This document shows positions 60,201 through 64,000 of a stretch of 64,000 bases of DNA, one piece after another. The notes under the pieces were generated by a model. That model did not search any database. It saw only the letters and a program-made list of their open reading frames with translations, and had not been told where the DNA came from. This DNA is from Lycorma delicatula (lineage: Eukaryota; Arthropoda; Insecta; Hemiptera; Fulgoridae). Where the stretch lies: positions 88,112,898 to 88,176,897 of the forward strand of contig NC_134457.1 of assembly GCF_047948215.1 (NCBI RefSeq). The letters run 5' to 3'. Each line of letters opens with the position of its first letter. The stretch's first letter is position 1. A program made the position numbers and the translations under genes.

Positions 60201-63111
60201 AGCTCTCACAGGAGTAAAATTTAATTTAGAAACTTTAGATCATCGAATTCTTCATATTAATATCACTCAGGTAGTAACGTAAGTACTACCATTTTTTAAA
60301 GCAGTCATCATAGGTTTTCTTTATTATTAAGAATAAGCGAACTTTGCAGTTCTAGTTTCCTTAATAGTAATTTTGTCTAGCATTATAAAGTGCTGCAAAT
60401 ATTGTTATTCTTATGGTTTGTCAATGATTAGTATATATAATTAGTAAATTGTTTAACATCTTTTTTTTTTTACTGTACTTTAATTTTAATGGATTTGTTT
60501 GTTATTATTAATTATTATCCATATTACTCCTGTATTACTGAATTTGTTTTTTTTTGTATGGTATCTGTGACTTGTTTTTTGAAAGTTCTTTCCAACTTCT
60601 CACTTCTCACTTTTTATTCTATAGAATTTGTAAAATGGAGAGTGGTGATTTTTTAATGCACTTTTTACATTTTTGATCAGTTTTGTGAACATTTTTAACA
60701 TTTAATTTTTTACTTTGGACTATTTAGTTCTTTGAATAGGAAAAGTAACAGAGTTGTTAAAAATGAAAAGTTGAAAAAAATCTGCACGTGCTTCTGCATT
60801 CTGTTTTTTGAAAACTAGTTGTCTGGTAACTTTTCATGTTTGCTCTTAAACTATGTTCATTATTTGGCAAAGTTGTTTTTATTTGCAAATTACCCTATTA
60901 CATAATATTTTTCTTAAAGTTTCATCAGAAGCGGTTATCTCATTTTAAAAGTTATTCATAAAATCCATGATTTAATTTTCAACTCTTAAGAGTTATAAAT
61001 TATATTTATACTTTAGTAATAATACTTGGATTTTAAATTTTCAAAATGAAATGTTCCTTTCAATAGTAATGAGCTTAAGAACTGCTACTTTCAAGGCTAC
61101 ACATAAGCATTATGTTTTACATTAATGTAAGACCAAACAATCTAAAAAAAGCTTTTAAATTATTTAAATCATTTCCAGTTATTTAAATTTAACTTGAAGT
61201 AGGTAGTGCCAAATTAATAAAACTATCAAGTTAATCCTTAATTTGGTACAAACTTCTAAAGGTCTAAATTTAAAAGATGAAGTAAGTTATAAAATGAAAT
61301 AAATATATTTTTATATAAATTGTTTAATTCTTTTGTAGTGTATTTAATATATTTATCAAACATACATGAATTTAAAATTAAAATTTTAATGTGATTGATA
61401 TCTTTATTGGCTGTTTATATTTAAATTAAAAATATTAACTGCTTACTTTTATTGTAAGTTAAATGTGATTTCATGTACAACAGTAAAATTTATGAAATCA
61501 GTGAGTTGCTCAAGTAAGTATACTGTCTGCCCGAGAGAATAACATGTTAGATAACACATAAGATGATAACATGTAAGAGGATAACATGACAGCATTTTCC
61601 TGAAGGATTACAGAAAAACTGTGATAAAATCTTTGTCAGAGCAGCATTACAAAGTTTTAGTCCATATTAATACTTAAAAATAATAATTATATGAAATATT
61701 CACTATGTGAAGATAGTAAATAAAATAGGTACAGAAAGAAAAAATAGTTTTGAAGGTATTGTTGATAATAACTATTTAAGTAATCATTAAATGATTAATC
61801 CAGAAATTTCAGGATTACCAATTAGTATTATTTAGTAAATATTACTAATTATTTATATCATTAATAGATTTAATAATAAATAAGTAATAAATTCTTATTC
61901 TTTATTCTAGTTATTTTTTAAAATGATAATTTTTTAGTTGTCTTAATAAAATTGATCAGAGGATCTCTTAGATGATAAGATAATTTATTAAAAGTAGAAA
62001 TTAAAGCAAAATCAGGATCTTGTAGCTTAAAGTGTTACACTATGTTAATGTAAAAATAGTTCTGTTATCTGGTTTGATACAAGTAAATATTGTTATTTTT
62101 TTATGAATAAATGCTTATGTTATAATTTTAATTTGCTAAAAATCAGTCTTCATAAGTTATATTTAATGCCACCAATGTTAAATATTCTCTGTGATTGAGT
62201 ATTAATTTTACTTCTTTAAAAAACCAGCAATTCATTAACTTAATGCTAACTTAGTCTTTTGAAACTTGGTGTGCTGGTTTTGTTATAAAAATAATTTTTA
62301 TGTAATGAATGAAGTTGCTATACTTACTTTAAAATTATATGAAGATTGTTAACAAAAAAGATTTTCTTGTTATGTTAAGATGTAATTAGAAAACCACACA
62401 TAGGATAACTTTGGCAATGCATTATTAAAGTATTATTAATTTTGATATTATGTAGTCTTTAATAACCGTACTTACCTGAATATAGATCTAGGGTTTTTCC
62501 TACATTTCCTCCCATAAAATGGAGGTTCAACCTATAATCAGTGGTTGACCAATATGTGGGGTTGACTTACATTTAAATATGGTATTTGGCAAATATGGTA
62601 TAACAAAGATACCTTACTTATATAGAATGTCTTCAATGTATTGCTCTTATAAACGTTGTTTACAAAATATCTAATTTTATTTTTTTAAGCTGTAAGGAGT
62701 TAACTTTATTTTTTCATCAATTAATTGGATAAATATTAAATGTTAATATTAATCAGTGAACAAAATTAATGTATATTTTAAAATACTTATCCTGTAAATG
62801 ATGCAATTTTTGTGTCATTTAGTATTGAAATAATTTGTTACAGGCCTGATTATGTAAAATTAATACCACATGAAGGAATGCCATGTGTTGATGATCCAAG
62901 TATTCATGGAAATTTATTAATTAACTTTCATATAAAATTTCCAATTTATCTACCAAAGAGCAGTAAAATTATGATTAAAAAAGCAATGGATGATGCTAAA
63001 CGGAGTGGCACACCTGGTTCTCCTGATCACATTCAACGACTTATATTTCTTGATAAATTGCAGAGAATGACAAAGGCATCAGATTCTTCCATTTTTAATT
63101 TTCAAAAATAA
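24480..63111 (+). CDS. DNAJB13-like: Gene B: DnaJ/Hsp40 class B protein, DNAJB13-like
   Basis: Exons 24480..24547, 33263..33484, 46805..46949, 56571..56748, 60107..60278 and 62844..63111 join into 350 codons plus a stop with no frame break. Residues 1-70 form a J-domain (MGIDYYGVLGISKHSTDLEI, then FRRLAIQYNPE, then ITEAYDVLSQPKLKALYDQF). After GEEGLKKGIP comes a short linker and then the two substrate-binding beta domains of class B J-proteins; there is no cysteine-rich zinc domain. Order and length match DNAJB13 (about 316 residues in vertebrates), an axonemal radial-spoke protein of cilia and sperm tails. The HPD tripeptide that stimulates Hsp70 is NPE at residues 32-34, so Hsp70 activation is doubtful and a structural role is likely. 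The C terminus runs about 35 residues longer than the vertebrate protein. Testis or ciliated-cell expression is inferred from the family, not seen here. Confidence 0.93.
25001..26595 (+). mobile_element. Mariner with SINE insertion, TA-flanked
   Basis: TA flanks lie at 24999-25000 and 26596-26597. The inverted ends are CGAGGTCTGTTCAGAAAATAA (first 20 bases from 25001) and, reversed, CGAGGTCCGTTCAGAGAATAA-like at the right. Without the SINE the element is about 1.28 kb, the usual mariner size. The plus strand holds transposase fragments: VNFCVKLGKTFTETFQLLKQ then TYGDDALDR (25437-25640), and near the C terminus RFETIDDIKANSSRILK (26199-26462). Stops and frameshifts lie throughout, so it is a pseudogene. 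It sits in gene B intron 1, sense to the gene. Confidence 0.88.
25123..25423 (+). mobile_element. tRNA-derived SINE (family S1), full-length copy
   Basis: Fifteen-base target duplications AGATGTTCTTGGATT lie at 25108-25122 and 25424-25438. The head has a tRNA-like A-box region (gggttggtctagtggttaac) and a B-box (gcgttcaagtcctagt). A body with tctttggtggttgggtttca and acacttcatttacactcata follows, and an A-rich tail ends ggaaaaagaaagaaa. It is 301 bp long and inserted into mariner DNA, so it is younger than that mariner. Three more copies occur in this window. Confidence 0.88.
27215..27612 (-). mobile_element. LINE 3'-end fragment, heavily decayed
   Basis: Reading the minus strand in shifting frames gives pieces typical of the C-terminal region of insect non-LTR retrotransposon ORF2: LKLLRCHGEGWGK, NLDNCTGRF, then KTTQGQRFG and KLLQPAAAA. 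Only the last part of the element is present. The family is probably different from the 28-33 kb element. Boundaries are approximate. Confidence 0.5.
28721..30621 (+). pseudogene. Broken ORF2 of the nested LINE (reverse transcriptase and C-terminal region)
   Basis: The first open part, 28814-29740, covers the linker and the start of the reverse transcriptase (DEYRTISLTSHASKIL-like, QFGFRKSIGTREAI, AFIDLEKAFNNVDW). Near 29752 the GVRQ motif is broken by a TGA (CGA in the host copy), and about 25-30 bp are deleted near 29817. The second part, 29848-30621, has the catalytic FADD (29857-29868) and the C-terminal region with KINKNKTKVMKCSRNN, YLGSRITKGGRSRSDIK and RHPGIVAFILEGQVEG. The protein cannot be made as one piece. 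Confidence 0.8.
28721..30635 (+). mobile_element. 5'-truncated LINE copy nested in the first LINE
   Basis: It lies in opposite orientation inside the 28160-32931 element. Target duplications ACTTCCAAAAT (28710-28720) and ACTTCCCAAAT (30636-30646) differ by one base. The host LINE resumes exactly across the insertion: its minus-strand frame stops at CYLGS on one side and continues at GSRITK on the other. The copy begins in the linker between endonuclease and reverse transcriptase and ends with a short A-run. This shows two rounds of activity of one family. Confidence 0.88.
33263..33484 (+). CDS. DNAJB13-like: Gene B exon 2 (J-domain helices II-IV with NPE)
   Basis: The acceptor is tctaatttacag at 33261-33262 and the donor TTCAA|gtaagg. 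It encodes FRRLAIQYNPERQKNELLLE, then PFELITEAYDVLSQPKLKAL, YDQFGEEGLKKGIP and a linker YIYHGNPLRTF. The NPE at residues 32-34 replaces HPD. It ends in phase 2. Confidence 0.93.
33790..35270 (+). mobile_element. Decayed R1-like LINE fragment (3' half of ORF2)
   Basis: Shifting plus-strand frames give post-reverse-transcriptase motifs of R1-type elements: MFSPEKTTVMVLK, LGVFLDEKLQFKKHLQY-like (frame-broken), ACNTFL, LAPVWANRLKLKIYRD, FLSGHGAFWGRLQKF, then DNGYHVIYECARYDLC, a degenerate Cys-His motif. It ends in a non-coding tail with the palindrome cccataagggctttatgggg near 35168-35187. It is far more decayed than, and different in sequence from, the R1 element at 37.7 kb. Confidence 0.65.
35271..36047 (+). 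mobile_element. Mariner/Tc1-type transposase remnant
   Basis: The plus strand reads VNKQNIHFWMTAAPNIVLDK, a frame-broken QDGKPLTP-like catalytic region, LNSAFDN, and the C-terminal LFLWGHLKEK. This is the catalytic domain of a Tc1/mariner-superfamily transposase. The N-terminal half is absent, with stops throughout. The right end carries tgtgcgccactctgta, a likely terminal repeat. Confidence 0.65.
36055..36800 (+). mobile_element. LINE ORF2 C-terminal fragment
   Basis: It reads FENFSRVEKFKYLGK near 36080-36120, then, in an open stretch at 36165-36593, ERIFTQKKSVKTKIRHYNTV, FKSECLYTIFI, YRKRSNKEIYFENEKLLDTI and RLIKKIFEHF. After a frameshift comes EYWKRKKEEKK. These are features of the region after the reverse transcriptase in insect LINEs. 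It is from a different family from the 28-33 kb element. Only the 3' part is present. Confidence 0.6.
38031..38960 (+). pseudogene. R1-clade ORF1 (gag-like), frameshifted
   Basis: The first segment (38031 to about 38430) encodes a coiled, Lys/Glu-rich region ending GTGEELAVAEVEEMAW. The frame then shifts by one and continues GLEIRISNKAGEAKALSESI, QGRLQGVRITPGG. Two CCHC knuckles follow: CYRCGEQGHRAAAC (about 38792-38836) and CFNCGGAGHLRRDC (about 38858-38900). The protein would bind element RNA during retrotransposition. No stop separates it from ORF2, unlike the usual overlap of two frames in this clade. The true ATG is unclear; ATGs near 37978 run into a stop. Confidence 0.8.
38961..41852 (+). 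pseudogene. R1-clade ORF2 (endonuclease and reverse transcriptase), multiply frameshifted
   Basis: Endonuclease: MRLLYLNVNRSGLVHDLLWE (from about 38961), ADFALVAEPNRR, VVGDLNAKN, GSVLDHVYIT, SDHRGIWIEL. Frame breaks lie near 39.82, 40.19, 40.46 and 41.04 kb. Reverse transcriptase: NTKKSPGQDGVPG, FRPVCLLSTLGKVYERII, LVLLDVRNAFNSLPW, AGVPQGSVLGPLLWNITYDG, then FAGD at 40834-40845 where FADD is expected. The C-terminal region has CRYCDKVDTVEHTWFDC, the usual Cys-His motif, and closes with a stop at 41850-41852. The product would nick target DNA and copy the RNA in place, but the breaks and the lost Asp prevent that. Confidence 0.88.
41853..42998 (+). repeat. R1-element 3' UTR with internal duplication
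   Basis: Two related blocks, 42037-42255 and 42351-42610, share ctggt(a/c)cgggcatga(a/t)cgaag at their start and an end block with the perfect hairpin GTGTCAGCCCACTGACAC (42233-42250 and 42588-42605). An extra 390 bp without coding sense (42611-42998) precedes the A-tail. Repeated 3' UTRs occur in some R1-clade elements; the hairpin may be a recognition structure for the reverse transcriptase (inference). Confidence 0.75.
44243..44456 (-). mobile_element. 5'-truncated SINE, family S1
   Basis: This is the reverse complement of the body and tail of the 25123-25423 SINE; the tRNA-like head is missing. The 13-base duplication ACAAATTTACAGC flanks it at 44230-44242 and 44457-44469. Truncation with intact duplications fits target-primed copying by a LINE machinery. 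Confidence 0.85.
46805..46949 (+). CDS. DNAJB13-like: Gene B exon 3
   Basis: The acceptor is ttttcag at 46803-46804 and the donor GAG|gtaatt. It encodes EFFGTVSPYADLLGILYTPQ, TLFDFDIGKGIKKKETDFIR and PLELTLYE, corresponding to the HEFFGG-like linker and the start of the first substrate-binding domain in DNAJB13. The Gly/Phe-rich region of other class B J-proteins is replaced by this sequence. It ends in phase 0. Confidence 0.92.
48377..49246. mobile_element. Candidate non-autonomous DNA transposon (family N1), copy A
   Basis: The ends are imperfect inverted repeats: the left side reads caggggcttatttc...agtacttttcaat...cacttctcacttttcat, and the right side reversed reads agggcctgtttttttgaaaa...tacttttcaacttttcactcctcatttttcat. 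A perfect 22-bp palindrome centred on caaaattttg lies at 48602-48623. About 500 bp of its interior and right end recurs inverted at about 60570-61100. There is no transposase. The CAGGG-like ends hint at hAT, but I do not see a matching 8-bp duplication. Confidence 0.55.
53151..54107 (+). mobile_element. 5'-truncated LINE of the same family as 28-33 kb
   Basis: It begins within the reverse transcriptase (accaaacagcaacagtaata) and runs to the A-rich 3' end (gactgaaaacaaaaaaaaaa). It retains the FADD region near 53311, preceded by a TGA, and the segment RMLKIRWVNKVTDEELFQQI (53761-54000). It preserves the segment gatgttgaagaacaatttag that is deleted in the 28.7-30.6 kb copy. Stops throughout. 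Target duplications are not clear. Confidence 0.8.
54108..54372 (-). mobile_element. Penelope-like reverse transcriptase fragment
   Basis: Minus-strand frames give LPMGFPLSAIMSEIYLQDFE (from 54369), then, after stops and a frameshift, YVDDVFVVTPLC, then LNKINSYYNSLKFTFEIDIN and REINFLDV. The order PMGxPLS ... YVDD ... LNxxxxxLKFTxE ... FLDV is characteristic of Penelope-like element reverse transcriptases. Only part of the domain is left, cut on the 3' side by the LINE at 53151-54107. No GIY-YIG endonuclease is visible. Confidence 0.65.
54418..54605 (-). mobile_element. Mariner fragment, inverted relative to the 55.2-56.3 kb copy
   Basis: Its reverse complement matches the 55.69-55.88 kb part of the next mariner closely: gatgaaac(a/t)ttgcatttgcacag, then cagcaggraggtgatggatt, then gattctccattatgaactg. 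It lacks both ends. It may be a captured piece of a rearranged mariner. Confidence 0.75.
55171..56311 (+). mobile_element. Mariner transposon, near full-length, decayed
   Basis: The inverted ends share GGT(C/T)ATT(C/T)AATAATT and AAAGACACAAAT (left from about 55172; right reversed from about 56310). It encodes a mariner transposase in two main pieces: VTDEHLTRCPIEVS-like region with RRELTGHHKEMKLCICTELK, RYQQEGDGFSYSILTCDEMW (55490-55855), and WKRTSSSTKKKFQTLPS with IILLHDNVGS (55871-56185). Frame breaks and a missing C-terminal catalytic region show it is inactive. Confidence 0.82.
56571..56748 (+). CDS. DNAJB13-like: Gene B exon 4
   Basis: The acceptor is caatattttag at 56569-56570. It encodes VYTGATKKMKIQHRVFVDDS, EATTTVCEKVLTIPIKPGLP, PGTEIVFSEAGDQGHSIIP plus one base. 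The donor G|gttcgt (56749-56750) is far from consensus, but the join IIPG-DVVFVTED aligns exactly with IIPADIIF of the vertebrate protein. Reading through gives a frame that ends about 70 codons later. Confidence 0.9.
57098..57909 (+). pseudogene. Mariner transposase pseudogene
   Basis: From ATG 57098 it reads MTNRRICVKFCVK, then broken frames with NIDKIKECYQ, EVEKFVPKL, KLPEKQRLKKACQ, PPHSPNMMLCNIFLFPQVKK and, near the end, FEDWKKLWHKCVA-like. This follows the order of an animal mariner transposase: paired helix-turn-helix domain, catalytic domain, then the SPDLAPCDFFLF-type motif. Several stops and deletions. I did not find clear inverted ends. The lineage differs from the 55.2-kb copy. Confidence 0.7.
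58005..58320 (-). mobile_element. Mariner/Tc1-type C-terminal fragment
   Basis: The minus strand reads PSLEIFHGHLTSQISQ, LFLWGYLKSRVFS, then KIKSATKLT and ISQPVFFKLFWTILCN. This is the C-terminal part of a transposase like those at 35.3 and 37-43 kb. The rest is absent. Confidence 0.6.
58901..59182 (+). mobile_element. SINE, family S1, near full-length
   Basis: The head gggttggtctagtggtaaacg, B-box-like cattcaaatcttaat, body and tail match the 25.1-kb copy. Flanks TTCAGCCTTAAAA (58888-58900) and TTCAGCTTTAAAA (59183-59195) form a 13-base duplication with one mismatch. It is slightly shorter in the 3' part than the 25.1-kb copy. Confidence 0.85.
59832..59975. repeat. Compound microsatellite (GT)n(AT)n with a duplicated block
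   Basis: A (GT)n run is followed by (AT)n, then a roughly 39-bp block (tacatacacatttatatata then cacatttttatat) occurs twice, then (AT)n again. Likely slippage-prone and polymorphic. Confidence 0.85.
60107..60278 (+). CDS. DNAJB13-like: Gene B exon 5
   Basis: The acceptor is catttttcag at 60105-60106 and the donor AC|gtaagt. It encodes DVVFVTEDIPHEKYSRVGTD, MKTVKEVTLKEALTGVKFNL, ETLDHRILHINITQVV, the second substrate-binding domain with the LxxALTG signature of DnaJ C-terminal domains. It ends in phase 2. Confidence 0.93.
60279..62843. other. Gene B intron 5 (2.6 kb)
   Basis: It holds copy B of family N1 (60570-61100). The rest is AT-rich with no recognisable feature. Confidence 0.7.
60570..61100. 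mobile_element. Candidate non-autonomous DNA element (family N1), copy B
   Basis: In inverted orientation it matches about 48735-49240: the left part gttttttgaaagttctttcc then aacttctcacttctcac, and the right end gaactgctactttcaag, are reverse complements of sequence in copy A. Similarity fades beyond about 61100, so this copy is truncated or diverged on that side. Confidence 0.55.
62844..63111 (+). CDS. DNAJB13-like: Gene B exon 6 with stop codon
   Basis: The acceptor is tttgttacag at 62842-62843. It encodes PDYVKLIPHEGMPCVDDPSI, HGNLLINFHIKFPIYLPKSS and a tail KRSGTPGSPDHIQRLIFLDK ... IFNFQK, ending TAA 63109-63111. The GEGMP-like motif and the FxIxFP motif are the standard end of the DnaJ C-terminal domain. 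The tail after residue 315 or so is extra compared with the vertebrate protein. Confidence 0.93.
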
Positions 63112-63125
63112 CTTTGCTAATTTTA

Positions 63126-63135
63126 AATAAATAAA
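63126..63135 (+). terminator. Polyadenylation signal of gene B
   Basis: Two overlapping AATAAA hexamers (63126-63131 and 63130-63135) lie 14-24 bases after the stop codon, so the 3' UTR is probably very short. Confidence 0.65.
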
Positions 63136-64000
63136 AATCTCTACTTAAATGATTATCTGATGTAAAGTAGGAAATATTTTATTTTTAAATCTTCAGATTT
63201 TAATTTACTAATAAATTATATTTTTGAATAAGTTGATTAGTTAATATTGATTTTAAAAAGAATACTATATAAATACATATATTTTTTTTATGTAAATGTA
63301 TTAAAAAGTAATCAATTTGATATAGCCTTGATAAATATATTATGGCTGGGAGCAGAATAATAATAGTAGTTGAGTGATGCTGAGAATGTACAAGACTACA
63401 CTTCATTTGCACTCATACATATCATCCTCATTCATCCTCTGAAGAATTATCTAAACGGTAGTTACCGGTAGCTAAACAGGAAAAAGAAAAGAAAGTTGAG
63501 TGATGCTGAATGAATATACAAATTTTACTGTCTGTTACTTGCATTGTGATCCATGTAAATTATACTAGCTCATGATATTTTTGCTGATGAGTTTGAAGTT
63601 CATTAAGTTAGTTTAATAACAGCAATAGGTAATTTTCTTATTCAGCTTATCAAAACAAAGATACCAAATTAAAAAACTGATAACACAGTTGTAGGACTTT
63701 CCCATCATGCTGCTTTTTTCTGATGCACAGCATACACACACATACAGACACAACTTAATTTAAAATATTTATCATTTTATTTAAATAAAATATTTTTTTT
63801 AGAGCTGTATATCAGTGCTACACTAGCTGTATATCTCTTTCTTAAGAAAAGAAAAAGTGTTCAAATCTGTGATTATGTGGTAATATTGAATTACTTCTTT
63901 TGTGAAGCTTAAGATTATTCTTTGAGAAAAGTTAGTATTTGTGAAATACATTAAGAAGTTCACATTAAGATTTATGAAATTTTGGTTATACTTTAGTGTA
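63136..64000. other. Region downstream of gene B
   Basis: AT-rich, with a SINE 3' fragment at 63384-63494. I see no gene. Confidence 0.6.
63384..63494 (+). mobile_element. SINE family S1, 3' fragment only
   Basis: It carries gagaatgtacaagactacac through the tail gctaaacaggaaaaagaaaa. Flanks GTTGAGTGATGCTGA (63369-63383 and 63495-63509) form a perfect 15-base duplication, which shows it inserted as a 111-bp truncated copy and was not later deleted. Confidence 0.87.

Overview
AT-rich eukaryotic DNA: spliced genes with GT-AG introns, very large introns, tRNA-derived SINEs and many decayed mariner, R1-type and other non-LTR elements. This points to an insect (arthropod) nuclear genome; I cannot name the species. 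Two protein-coding genes can be assembled, facing away from each other about 4.9 kb apart. Almost everything else is intron, AT-rich spacer or transposon wreckage. Gene A (minus strand, 19593 down to 784, leaving the window on the left) has five exons whose splice phases join without a break into a 360-codon open reading frame. I do not recognise the product; its last visible exon is rich in Ser, Pro, Thr and Gln. Gene B (plus strand, 24480-63111) is a complete six-exon gene of 350 codons for a DnaJ/Hsp40 class B protein. It matches DNAJB13, the radial-spoke and sperm-axoneme J-protein. Its J-domain reads Asn-Pro-Glu where active J-proteins have the catalytic His-Pro-Asp. Layout. 1-19.6 kb: gene A introns, with a tRNA-like SINE head near 5.2 kb, a mariner relic with unusually long inverted ends (6278-7057), and a 447-bp inverted repeat (9014-9460) whose arms carry a hammerhead-ribozyme-like core and which may be a Penelope-type tail. 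19.6-24.5 kb: shared upstream region with a TA-flanked mariner (21835-23101). 24.5-33.3 kb: gene B intron 1, with a mariner split by a SINE and a nearly full-length non-LTR retrotransposon (28160-32931, minus) split by a second copy of its own family (28721-30635, plus); both insertions keep target-site duplications. 33.5-46.8 kb: intron 2, with an R1-like remnant, two mariner relics and a GC-rich 5.3-kb R1-clade element (37688-42998) inserted into one of those mariners. 47-56.6 kb: intron 3, with a candidate non-autonomous DNA element, a truncated LINE, a Penelope-like reverse transcriptase relic and two mariners. 56.7-62.8 kb: introns 4 and 5, with more mariner, a SINE, microsatellites and a second copy of the non-autonomous family. 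No transposon copy looks coding-competent. I found no rRNA genes, true tRNA genes or CRISPR arrays. The most unusual points are the NPE J-domain, the hammerhead-like inverted repeat, the repeated 3' UTR of the R1 element and the well-preserved nested insertions.
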